Shown here: piece by piece, positions 25,872 to 34,078 of the stretch | Layout of the letters: every line of letters starts with the position of its first letter | Position numbering within the stretch: the first letter of the stretch is position 1 | Assembly: GCF_000972705.2 (NCBI RefSeq) | Contig: NZ_LATL02000204.1 | Span: 1-41,544 of the forward strand | Direction of reading: 5' to 3' | From: Limnoraphis robusta CS-951 | GTDB taxonomy: Bacteria; Cyanobacteriota; Cyanobacteriia; Cyanobacteriales; Microcoleaceae | Length of the DNA stretch: 41,544 nt | Made by a program: the position numbers and the translations under genes | Notes under the pieces: model-generated | What the model was told of the DNA's origin: nothing | Database searches by the model: none | What the model saw: the letters and a program-made list of their open reading frames with translations, nothing else

Positions 25872-26639
25872 CTAATTAAAAATCTCTGGTTTTTGAAAAA
25901 TTAGCAGATGTTGTTGAGGTAAAATGTCTTTTGTTTCTTGCCAAACTAAACCAACTGCTTGCATTTCTTTTTTCACTTGCTTTTCGCTCATTTTGTGCAA
26001 GCCTTTGATCATAACCCAGGGATTTTCCTTACGGTATTCTAGCAAAACAACCCGTCCTCCAGGCTTGAGACCTTGAACAATTCCCTGCATCATTTCTCGG
26101 GGATATTCAAATTCGTGATAAGCATCAACCATCAAAGCGATATCAACCGTTGATTCCGGTAAATTAGGGTTTTCAATATCCCCTAAAATTGTTTCAATAT
26201 TGCTAATTTTTTCCTCCCTTTTCACAAATTCGATTAACTCTAACATTTCCGGTTGAACATCCACAGCCAAGACCTTTCCTTGAGGAACTAACGGACTAAT
26301 TCTAAAGGTAAAATAACCCGTCCCCGCACCAATATCAGCCACAATATCAGTCGATTTAAAATCAAGTACATCAATTGCTTGTTCGGGTTGTTCAGAAGTC
26401 ATGCGACTGGGACGTTCTAACCACGCTGCCCCCTCATGTCCCATAACCTGAGCAATTTCTCGACCCATATAAAACTTACCAATTCCATCGGGACTATGAA
26501 CCAATCGTTCCTGATAAATGCTATCAGAATGGGAAACAGAAACAGACTCAAAAAAAGTACAACCGTTCAGTCCGATTGCGAATATAATGAACAGGAAAAT
26601 GAGAGTAACTTTCTCAAAAAGTTTACTGAAAATTTGCAT
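25872..26639 (-). CDS. Predicted lipoprotein with class I SAM methyltransferase domain
   Basis: A 255-residue protein with an N-terminal signal sequence (residues 11-26) and a lipobox-like LNGC (C27), followed by a methyltransferase. The family-specific segment FYMGREIAQVMGHEGAAWLERPSR (57-80) leads to motif I, VADIGAGTGYF (100-110). Then come LAVDVQPEMLEL, ILGDIENPNLPE and LKPGGRVVLLEYR. The C-terminal helix HKMSEKQVKKEMQAVG resembles other methyltransferases of this group. Such exported-looking methyltransferases are also found elsewhere, but SAM outside the cytoplasm is puzzling. It lies 70 bases upstream of the PhnD-type gene on the same strand. Confidence 0.78.
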   Translation of the reverse strand: MQIFSKLFEKVTLIFLFIIFAIGLNGCTFFESVSVSHSDSIYQERLVHSPDGIGKFYMGREIAQVMGHEGAAWLERPSRMTSEQPEQAIDVLDFKSTDIVADIGAGTGYFTFRISPLVPQGKVLAVDVQPEMLELIEFVKREEKISNIETILGDIENPNLPESTVDIALMVDAYHEFEYPREMMQGIVQGLKPGGRVVLLEYRKENPWVMIKGLHKMSEKQVKKEMQAVGLVWQETKDILPQQHLLIFQKPEIFN

Positions 26640-26681
26640 GACAACGAGTAACTGAATTGAGGTAATCTTAATCTATTGTAC

Positions 26682-26687
26682 AGGAGG
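26682..26687 (+). promoter_or_regulatory. Ribosome binding site of the pyrophosphohydrolase-like gene
   Basis: AGGAGG lies ten bases before the ATG at 26698. Confidence 0.75.
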
Positions 26688-26697
26688 ATCAGTATCC

Positions 26698-27018
26698 ATG
26701 CGTCAAGAACATAATAAACTCGTGCGTGATCTCATTCCCGAAATAATTCGCCAAGCGGGTCGTCAGTGCGATAGCATTATCCTTTCTGAAAGCGAATATC
26801 GTCAAGCATTGCGGGATAAACTTCTAGAAGAAGCCCAAGAAGCAGCAACTGCAAATGGAGAAGATTTAATTGAGGAGTTGGCGGACTTACTGGATGTGAT
26901 TGATGCTTTAATAGAAAGTCATCATATTTCTCAAGAATCAATTCTATTAACTCGCGATCAAAAACGTGCGGAAAAGGGCGGATTCACTCAGAAAGTAAAA
27001 TTATTATGGACTGAGTAA
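26698..27018 (+). CDS. Nucleoside triphosphate pyrophosphohydrolase-like protein (MazG/HisE-type fold)
   Basis: A 106-residue all-alpha protein of the group often labelled phosphoribosyl-ATP pyrophosphohydrolase-like. The opening HNKLVRDLIPEII and the metal-binding pattern E44-E45-x-x-E48 with E60-x-x-D63 are present, followed by RAEKGGFTQKVKL. It probably removes pyrophosphate from unwanted nucleotides. It is too far from a true HisE for a histidine-pathway call. It precedes the SLH genes by 34 bases. Confidence 0.85.
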   Translation: MRQEHNKLVRDLIPEIIRQAGRQCDSIILSESEYRQALRDKLLEEAQEAATANGEDLIEELADLLDVIDALIESHHISQESILLTRDQKRAEKGGFTQKVKLLWTE

Positions 27019-27052
27019 CGGTTATATTCAATCACTGAACTTGAGGTAAATA

Positions 27053-28702
27053 ATGTTTTCTGACGTTCAAAACCATTGGGCGAAATCGTCCATTCTTGAG
27101 CTGGCTGGACGGAACCTGGTTAGCGGTTATCCCGATGGAACTTTTCGCCCAAATGCTCCAGTTACACGGGCTGAATTTGCCGTATTGATGTTTAATTGTT
27201 TTTCTAAATCTCCTATTATTCGGGATTTTATTAACTTCAAAGATGTTCCCAAAAGTCATTGGGCTTATGATGCGATAAAAAAGGCAAACTCTCGGGGTTT
27301 TTTAGTGGGTTATCCTGATCAAACCTTTAAACCTGATCAACAAATTCCCCGAGTTCAAACAATGATTGCTTATGCAGGTTATCTGAAGTTAGAAAATCCT
27401 CAATCTCCGACAATCAATGGAGATTTTAGCTTAGACAAACTCTTGCAAAGCTATTTTGAAGATGCGGCTAATATTCCTAACTATGCTAAACCCTTAATGC
27501 TAGCTGCTGCTTATCATTATTTTGTGGTTAACTACCCAAATTCCAAGAAATTAAACCCGAATAAACCCTCAACCCGAGGCGAAGTGGCGGCGTTAATTTG
27601 TCAGGCTTTGAAGTTTTGGGGTTCTGTTCCTGCTGAGTATATTGCAACAGAAAATCCTTTCGCTATATTTCCTCAATATAATTTTGTCTTTCCTTTTTCT
27701 CAAGGGTTAGCAGTTGTCAGTAATCGCTTAGAATATCCTAGTTTTGGTTATCAACAGATTGTGATTGATCAAAAAGGGAAACCTGTTATCGATCTTCAAT
27801 CCTATAATTGGAGTAGTCAACAATTTTCTGATGGACTTTTGCAAGTTTCAGTTAATGAAAAAGCAGGATTTATTACAACAAGTGGAAATATGGTCATCTC
27901 ACCTCAATTTGAAGCAGCATCGGATTTTTCTGAAGTGTTTGCTGCGGTATATATTGATGGGAAATACGGTTACATTGATCCCAGTGGAACGATGAGAATT
28001 CCTCCACAATTTGATCAAGCGGGTCAATTTAAAAATGGTATGGCAATGGTCAGTTTAAATCAAAAATATGGCTACATCAACCAACTGGGAAAAGTCATCA
28101 TTCCAATCGAGTATGAATCTGCTTCAGACTTCTCCGAAGGACTCGCAAAAGTTAAAATAGAAGGAAAATTTGGTTTTATTAATCCTCAAGGAAATCTAGT
28201 CATCTCACCTCAGTTTGAATCTTGTGAATCTTTTTCTGATGGATTGGCTCGTGTGAAGTTTGAAAATCAGTATGGATTTATTGATAAAACGGGTAAAATT
28301 GTTATTAAAACCTCAAATCATGTTGAATCTTTTTCAGAAGGACTAGCCGCAATTTTAGTGAATGATAAATGGGGATTTATTGATAAAACGGGAAAAATTG
28401 TAATTGCTCCTCAGTTTTATGGTATAAACCATATCCAGCCTTCTATTGTTAAAAGGTTTTCAGAAGGACTGGCGGCTGTAAGATTAGGTGCAATTTGTGG
28501 GTTTATTGATCAAAATGGAAATTGGGTTATACGACCTAAATTTAGCGATGCAGATTCATTTTCAGAAGGTGTTGCATCGGTGAATTGGGGTGGAAAATGG
28601 ATCTCTCGTCCTACAGCATATGATGGTTCAGCAGTACCTACTGATTGGGAAACCGTTTTAGAAGATGGAAAATGGGGATATATCAAAAATCCTTTAAAGT
28701 AA
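27053..28702 (+). CDS. SLH-domain protein with WG repeats
   Basis: A 549-residue protein preceded by GAGGT. Three SLH motifs fill the N-terminus: about 1-48 ([20 protein letters not shown]), 60-108 (HWAYDAIKKANSRGFLVGYP) and a divergent third at 134-180. Residues about 212-549 carry roughly eight WG-type repeats, for example YGFIDKTGKIVI and FSEGLAAVR. SLH motifs usually bind cell-wall polymers, but the protein starts directly with the first motif and has no signal peptide. Either an unusual export path or a cytoplasmic role is implied. It lies 16 bases before the second SLH gene. Confidence 0.88.
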   Translation: MFSDVQNHWAKSSILELAGRNLVSGYPDGTFRPNAPVTRAEFAVLMFNCFSKSPIIRDFINFKDVPKSHWAYDAIKKANSRGFLVGYPDQTFKPDQQIPRVQTMIAYAGYLKLENPQSPTINGDFSLDKLLQSYFEDAANIPNYAKPLMLAAAYHYFVVNYPNSKKLNPNKPSTRGEVAALICQALKFWGSVPAEYIATENPFAIFPQYNFVFPFSQGLAVVSNRLEYPSFGYQQIVIDQKGKPVIDLQSYNWSSQQFSDGLLQVSVNEKAGFITTSGNMVISPQFEAASDFSEVFAAVYIDGKYGYIDPSGTMRIPPQFDQAGQFKNGMAMVSLNQKYGYINQLGKVIIPIEYESASDFSEGLAKVKIEGKFGFINPQGNLVISPQFESCESFSDGLARVKFENQYGFIDKTGKIVIKTSNHVESFSEGLAAILVNDKWGFIDKTGKIVIAPQFYGINHIQPSIVKRFSEGLAAVRLGAICGFIDQNGNWVIRPKFSDADSFSEGVASVNWGGKWISRPTAYDGSAVPTDWETVLEDGKWGYIKNPLK

Positions 28703-28718
28703 ATTTAAAATTAATAAA

Positions 28719-30599
28719 ATGACATTTAAAGACCTAGAAAAACACTGGACAAAAGACTGTATCCTAGAACTTGCTAAACGAAATCTCGTTAGCGGTTATC
28801 CTGATGGAACCTTTCGTCCAGACAAAGACATTAATCGCGCCGAATTTGCAACGTTGATGTGTGCTATCTTTCCTGAAGCGCAAGTCAGACGTCAATCGAT
28901 TAAATTCAAAGATGTTACCGAGAAACATTGGGCGTATAACGCCATAAAAACAGCTTCAGAAAAGGGATTTTTTGCAGGTTATCCAGATGGAAGATTTCGA
29001 CCTGAACAAAATATTACTCGTGTCCAAGCTATTACGGTTTTAGCAGCTTATTTGCAATACTCTTCTTTCTTGTTTGAGGAACATCCATTTGACAGATTTT
29101 TTCTAGATTCTACACTCATTCCCGGCTATGCTACAGAATATATAGCCAAAGCAATTCAAACCGGAATTATTGTAAATTATCCTGATATTCAAGAATTTAG
29201 ACCTAATGAAAATACGACCAGAGGAGAAGTCGCAGCACTATTTTGTCGAGTTTTAAATTTCGCTGGAGTTCCCTTAGAATATGTTGTGGGTTTAGATATC
29301 AAACCGATGGAAATTCGCCCGTTACCCGGTCAACTCAATACTTTACCAACCTTTAACAGCAACAGCCCAGAACTAATACGTACTGAAGGTATTTTACTCT
29401 CCACCTTTCCACCCAATAATAAACAATTTCCAAAGGCTCATCTAAACTTTCCCTTTACCGGAAGATTTGATATTTTTTCCCATCATATTACACGGGCAGA
29501 AACCAAGTCAGAAACCCATCCTTTTTATCAAGGAATTATTCTGTACAATCCAACCGATAATAATATTAATGTTAAAATATTAGCGGCAGCGAGTTATCTG
29601 AGTACGCCCGATGCACCCTATATTAATTTACCTGAAAAACAAGAAAATTCCCAAGGAACTGTTTATTCAGGCCCGGGAAGTCGCACGATGAATGAGGTTC
29701 TGCGAGGCAATCGTCAAGATATCTTTTCTGAAGAATTAACCCTCGAACCTAAACAGTATAAAATGCTGATGAATTTGCCGATTCCGGTTCCGGGTTTTCC
29801 CGCTTCAAATGGTCGTTCAACGATGATCCGTCTCTCTACAACAGGTCAAATCTATGTAGCAGATTTAGCCCGAAAAGCCTCGTTAAATGCTGATAAAACC
29901 TATCGTCCCCCAACCTTATCAGAATGGATTGAACTGTTAAATAATAAAGGACTCGCTGAACCTCGTGATAGAACTCCCACACCACTCGAACCCCAAGTCA
30001 CTTTACCTATTGTTTTTAGTCGAGTTGCAGGAGTATCTCAGGGAACTGAATGGCAAGCCGAAATTACTGATAATCCTGAATCTAAAGTTCTCAGTATTCC
30101 TCAAATTGGAAAAGCCTTTTCCTATGTGATTGGAACCCTTCATAAAATTACACTCGGCACCCAACAAGTTCAGAGTGCTAAAATGTTAGTTCGATATCCC
30201 GATACCGCATTTTTTGCTCATGCTAACTATGGAATTGAGTACAAAATAGGCTTCACGTTATATAATCAGTTTAGTCAACAGCAAACCGTTCGGATTGGTT
30301 TTTCCTCTCCTTTAAAAAATGATGAAACCGATGCGCTGAAAAATCAGCTAATCTTTCTCCAGCATCCCCCAGAAGATACCTTTTTTCGCGGCACAGTTCG
30401 AGTAAGTTATGATGATCTACAAGGTGGTTTTAACATGGGTTATTTTCATCTGATCCAACCCCGGGGAAAACAGGGTGAAAGTATATTTTCGCGGGTTGAT
30501 CTTCCACCCGCTTCACGTCACCGGGTTGAGATTAATTTTCTTTATCCACCTGACTCAACACCTCCCCAAGTTATTACAATTGAAAGTTATGTATTCTAA
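28719..30599 (+). CDS. SLH-domain protein with DUF3370
   Basis: A 626-residue protein. It has three SLH motifs in residues 1-185 ([40 protein letters not shown] and a divergent third), closely like the upstream protein and probably a duplication. It then has a DUF3370 region (about 219-626) with [37 protein letters not shown] and [22 protein letters not shown]3370 is essentially cyanobacterial and of unknown role, probably a beta-rich surface domain. It too lacks a signal peptide. Its last 11 bases overlap the start of pdxA. Confidence 0.87.
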   Translation: MTFKDLEKHWTKDCILELAKRNLVSGYPDGTFRPDKDINRAEFATLMCAIFPEAQVRRQSIKFKDVTEKHWAYNAIKTASEKGFFAGYPDGRFRPEQNITRVQAITVLAAYLQYSSFLFEEHPFDRFFLDSTLIPGYATEYIAKAIQTGIIVNYPDIQEFRPNENTTRGEVAALFCRVLNFAGVPLEYVVGLDIKPMEIRPLPGQLNTLPTFNSNSPELIRTEGILLSTFPPNNKQFPKAHLNFPFTGRFDIFSHHITRAETKSETHPFYQGIILYNPTDNNINVKILAAASYLSTPDAPYINLPEKQENSQGTVYSGPGSRTMNEVLRGNRQDIFSEELTLEPKQYKMLMNLPIPVPGFPASNGRSTMIRLSTTGQIYVADLARKASLNADKTYRPPTLSEWIELLNNKGLAEPRDRTPTPLEPQVTLPIVFSRVAGVSQGTEWQAEITDNPESKVLSIPQIGKAFSYVIGTLHKITLGTQQVQSAKMLVRYPDTAFFAHANYGIEYKIGFTLYNQFSQQQTVRIGFSSPLKNDETDALKNQLIFLQHPPEDTFFRGTVRVSYDDLQGGFNMGYFHLIQPRGKQGESIFSRVDLPPASRHRVEINFLYPPDSTPPQVITIESYVF

Positions 30600-31626
30600 A
30601 CCTCATCTCGCAGTCACATTAGGCGATCCTGCCGGAATAGGGCCGGAAGTTATTCTAAAAGCTTTAGCGGATAAAAGTTTAACTTCCGAATGTCATATCA
30701 CCTTAATTGGTCATCGCAAAATTTTACAACAAACTTATGAAAACTTACACTCAATTTCCTCATCTTTAGCTATTCCAGATGATTTAAATATTTTAGAAGT
30801 TGAACTCAATGAAAACTGCCATAAAATAACACCCGGAATCGGAAATATTGCCAGTGGTGCGGCAAGTTTTGCCTACTTAGAAACAGCGATCACCCAAACA
30901 TTAGCCGGAAAATTTCACGCCATTGTCACCGCACCCATCGCTAAAACCCACTGGAAAGCCGCCGGACATGACTATCCAGGTCAAACCGAATTACTCGCAG
31001 AAAAAGCAGAAATTCAACGCTTTGGGATGCTATTTGTCGCCAAATCTCCTCACACAAACTGGACTCTACGAACGCTATTAGCAACGACTCATATTCCGTT
31101 ATGTGAAGTTCCTAAAGCCTTAACACCTGAACTTTTGAGCTTGAAATTAGACTTATTAATTGAATGTTTAGAACAAGATTTTGGCATCAAAAATCCTAAA
31201 ATTGCAGTCGCAGGTTTAAACCCTCATAGTGGAGAAAATGGGCAGTTAGGGACAGAAGAAAAAGACTGGATGATTGACTGGATAAAACAGCAAAGCGATC
31301 GCTATCCCCAACTGCAATTAGACGGCCCTATTCCACCGGATACCCTTTGGGTAAAACCGGGTCAAGCCTGGTATAATTCTGCAACAAATGCTCACGATGC
31401 CTATCTCGCCCTTTACCATGATCAAGGCTTAATTCCCGTTAAATTAATGGCATTTGATCGGGCTGTTAATACAACCATTGGTTTACCCTTTATTCGCACT
31501 TCCCCTGATCATGGTACAGCTTTTGATATTGTGGGAAAAGGGATAGCCGATGCTTCGAGCATGAAAGCTGCATTGCAGTTTGCGATAGAATTAACCCGTC
31601 AAAGATTACATGAAACTCAAAGCTAA
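30589..31626 (+). CDS. pdxA: 4-hydroxythreonine-4-phosphate dehydrogenase PdxA
   Basis: PdxA oxidises 4-phosphohydroxy-L-threonine with NAD(P) in the DXP-dependent pyridoxal phosphate pathway. The 345-residue protein shows [11 protein letters not shown], the [20 protein letters not shown] segment with a metal-binding His, [13 protein letters not shown], and [14 protein letters not shown] with [13 protein letters not shown], containing the other metal-binding His residues. A longer frame from 30475 adds 38 residues that are only a shadow of the SLH gene. The ATG at 30589 ([14 protein letters not shown]) fits the family. The overlap with the DUF3370 gene implies coupled translation. Confidence 0.95.
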   Translation: MYSKPHLAVTLGDPAGIGPEVILKALADKSLTSECHITLIGHRKILQQTYENLHSISSSLAIPDDLNILEVELNENCHKITPGIGNIASGAASFAYLETAITQTLAGKFHAIVTAPIAKTHWKAAGHDYPGQTELLAEKAEIQRFGMLFVAKSPHTNWTLRTLLATTHIPLCEVPKALTPELLSLKLDLLIECLEQDFGIKNPKIAVAGLNPHSGENGQLGTEEKDWMIDWIKQQSDRYPQLQLDGPIPPDTLWVKPGQAWYNSATNAHDAYLALYHDQGLIPVKLMAFDRAVNTTIGLPFIRTSPDHGTAFDIVGKGIADASSMKAALQFAIELTRQRLHETQS

Positions 31627-31678
31627 TTTTTTCTCAAACAATCCTGTATCATTAATATAAACAGAGTCAGTCATTGTG

Positions 31679-32302
31679 ATGAATACTACTCAAATTTATC
31701 AAACAGAAAGTTCACCTCTCATTGTACAATTGCATCCAGTGATTGAGATGACAGATGAACAATTTTTTGCCTTTTGTCAAATTAATAGAGAGCTACGCAT
31801 TGAACGAACGGCTCACGGAGAATTAATAATTATGTCACCCACAGGATCAGAAACAGAAGAACGTAATTTTGATCTCATTGGACAATTATGGATGTGGACA
31901 AGACAAGATGGAACAGGTGTGGGGTTTGGTTCAAGCGGGGGTTTTATGCTTCCAAATGGAGCCGTGCGATCGCCGGATGCAGCTTGGATTAAAAAATCTC
32001 GTTGGGAAGCAATTCCTCAAGAACAACGTCAAACATTTGCTCCCATTTGTCCAGATTTTGTGGTTGAATTACGATCAGCTTCTGATCGTTTAAAACTATT
32101 ACAAGAAAAGATGCAGGAATACATTGAAAATGGCGCAATATTAGGATGGTTAATTGACCCAATCCACAAACAAGTTTATATTTACCGCCCACAAACAGAA
32201 ATAGAATGTTTAGAAAATCCTGCAACCGTTAGTGGAGATCCAGTGTTGTCGGGATTTGTATTAGATTTAAACAAAATTTTTTCAGGAATTAGTGAGACTT
32301 AA
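31679..32302 (+). CDS. Uma2 family endonuclease-fold protein
   Basis: A 207-residue Uma2 (DUF820) protein, or one residue longer from the GTG just before. Typical segments are FCQINRELRIERTAHGELIIMSPTG, the central FMLPNGAVRSPDAAWI, CPDFVVELRSASDRL (the acidic-E-L-R catalytic-like core), MQEYIENGAILGWLIDP and VYIYRP. It belongs to a different subgroup from the Uma2 protein at 6804-7442. Its end overlaps the convergent VanZ gene by 14 bases. Confidence 0.88.
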   Translation: MNTTQIYQTESSPLIVQLHPVIEMTDEQFFAFCQINRELRIERTAHGELIIMSPTGSETEERNFDLIGQLWMWTRQDGTGVGFGSSGGFMLPNGAVRSPDAAWIKKSRWEAIPQEQRQTFAPICPDFVVELRSASDRLKLLQEKMQEYIENGAILGWLIDPIHKQVYIYRPQTEIECLENPATVSGDPVLSGFVLDLNKIFSGISET

Positions 32303-33866
32303 ACCCCCATCCCACAGAGACTCTCAGCACAAGCCAAGTGATCACCGTTATCACCATATTTAAGCCGACATATTTCCAAGTCCAAACTCCATTTAGACTA
32401 CTTGCTAAAACCCCTTCAACTAAAAGAGCAGGAACCACTACACCGCCTAAAATTAACAGCAGATAGAATATTAAATTACCCCGATAAACCCAAGAAATTA
32501 ACGTTAAAATGAGTCCGATAGGAATAAAAATAAGTCCATGATAAAGGATATAATATAATTGATTATTTTCGGGATTCAGAGGCATTTTTTCGGACAAGGA
32601 TGAAAAAACAGACCAAAATAAAGCGGCTTCAGGTGTAAATTTTATGCTGTACAAGTTCTCAATACTGTCTAGATAAATTTTCAATTCTGAGCCAGTGTAG
32701 CTGATAATCATCTGATAGGTTTTCGGCTTTGAAAATACATCAAAAATCTGAACTTCTGGTTCCATTCCATTCTTTCCAGTTATCGGATTTCGCAAACGTA
32801 TCCGTAATTCTGAACCGGACTGTCCGATCATAAAATTTCGATTCATTACATCATTGGAAATCGATAAAATGCGAGCAGGGCCATCTTGGGTTGAGTTGGA
32901 AGTTGTAATTTGAGTATTTAAAGTAAATTTAGAAGTTTGTCGAATTTTTTCACTTAATGACTTGACGGGTTCTGTACTAATTAAAGCGTGATTTTTACCT
33001 AGAAAAACACCTAGATCATTCACCTCTGTTGAGGGGGTTTCTATCCACTCTAAATCCGGTAAATTTCCCGTTTTATCAGAATAGTTATTTTTTAATTCCG
33101 TAAACTCGTAATCAGCAATTAACGAATCAGCAATCGCTGCACAGGATTTTTTGTCAGATAAAAGTTGAGAAATTTCGGCTTCTGATGCGGCTTGATTGGA
33201 AATACAAAGCTGAGAAATTTGACCTTCCCAACTGCGATATCTTGTTAATTCATCACCGATAATTAAAGGCAAATTATCATCCCAATCATTCAGTTGAGTT
33301 GCGGCTTGTAAGTTCCATAATAGCAAACTCACAGTGATCACATACCCAATTAATACAAAAGTTAAACTGGGGAGAGAAAGCAGGGATCGAAACGAGCGAT
33401 ACAGAGAACTTAAAAAAGTTGCAGGTGTTTGTTCGAGTTTGTTTTTAATCACGTAAAAACTCAAACTTCCTAAACAACCACTGAGACTATTAGAAAATAG
33501 ATCGACTGAAGTGGGCGCACGGGAAGGTAAAAAGACTTGTAATAACTCAACCGATGATGATAAAATAAGACTAAAAATACCAACAATTATAATCGTATCT
33601 GAGGGATTGAATTTATTTTTATTCAACAAAGCAGCTAAACTCAAGCCAAAGGGAATAAAAAGCAACAAATTCGCAAATAAATCCGTCCAGCTACTATGCT
33701 TCGTAAAGCGATCAATGATGAACTCTAGAGATAGATTCTCAGGAAAAACAAAGTTAAAGGGTAAAAGGGTCGTGAATAAAATTAGCAAGATGCTCACCAG
33801 AAGAATCACACCAGATCCGGCTTCAAGCAGAATCAACAAATTCTGGTCTGAAAAAGTTTTTTTCAT
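32289..33866 (-). CDS. VanZ-LamG membrane protein
   Basis: A 525-residue integral membrane protein. The first part has the VanZ-like hydrophobic pattern: LVSILLILFTTLLPF, then DLFANLLLFIPFGLSLAALL and SSSVELLQVFLPSRAPTSVDLFSNSLSG, with the conserved acidic residues. Residues about 200-395 form an extracytoplasmic LamG/concanavalin-like domain (for example SKPKTYQMIISYTGSELKIYLD). Three or four membrane helices close the protein (about 430-525). It is probably a surface or envelope protein binding polysaccharide. VanZ alone does not imply glycopeptide resistance. Confidence 0.8.
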   Translation of the reverse strand: MKKTFSDQNLLILLEAGSGVILLVSILLILFTTLLPFNFVFPENLSLEFIIDRFTKHSSWTDLFANLLLFIPFGLSLAALLNKNKFNPSDTIIIVGIFSLILSSSVELLQVFLPSRAPTSVDLFSNSLSGCLGSLSFYVIKNKLEQTPATFLSSLYRSFRSLLSLPSLTFVLIGYVITVSLLLWNLQAATQLNDWDDNLPLIIGDELTRYRSWEGQISQLCISNQAASEAEISQLLSDKKSCAAIADSLIADYEFTELKNNYSDKTGNLPDLEWIETPSTEVNDLGVFLGKNHALISTEPVKSLSEKIRQTSKFTLNTQITTSNSTQDGPARILSISNDVMNRNFMIGQSGSELRIRLRNPITGKNGMEPEVQIFDVFSKPKTYQMIISYTGSELKIYLDSIENLYSIKFTPEAALFWSVFSSLSEKMPLNPENNQLYYILYHGLIFIPIGLILTLISWVYRGNLIFYLLLILGGVVVPALLVEGVLASSLNGVWTWKYVGLNMVITVITWLVLRVSVGWGFKSH

Positions 33867-34078
33867 AAGTAATTAACGACTATTGATTTGAGAGTGAGCC
33901 AGTTCTGTCGAAGTCCTGCGCCCACGCATTGATCAATTATAGCGTCACGATTTATAATTCCCCAACCGTCAAAGCCTCCAAACAGACTGAGGTTGACTCC
34001 ATTGTTGTCGCAAATTTGTGGAAATAATCCGGAAACCAGACCCCAAAACATCACGAATAACAGGGGGAAAATTAACAG

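Noticed and set aside
30475..30588. N-terminal extension of PdxA
   Set aside because: These 38 residues are an out-of-frame shadow of the DUF3370 gene, and the family begins at the ATG at 30589.
33863..34054. 63-residue minus-strand frame between VanZ and the large LamG-like gene
   Set aside because: It overlaps the VanZ start, shows no membrane or domain pattern and no family resemblance, and is probably untranslated leader.
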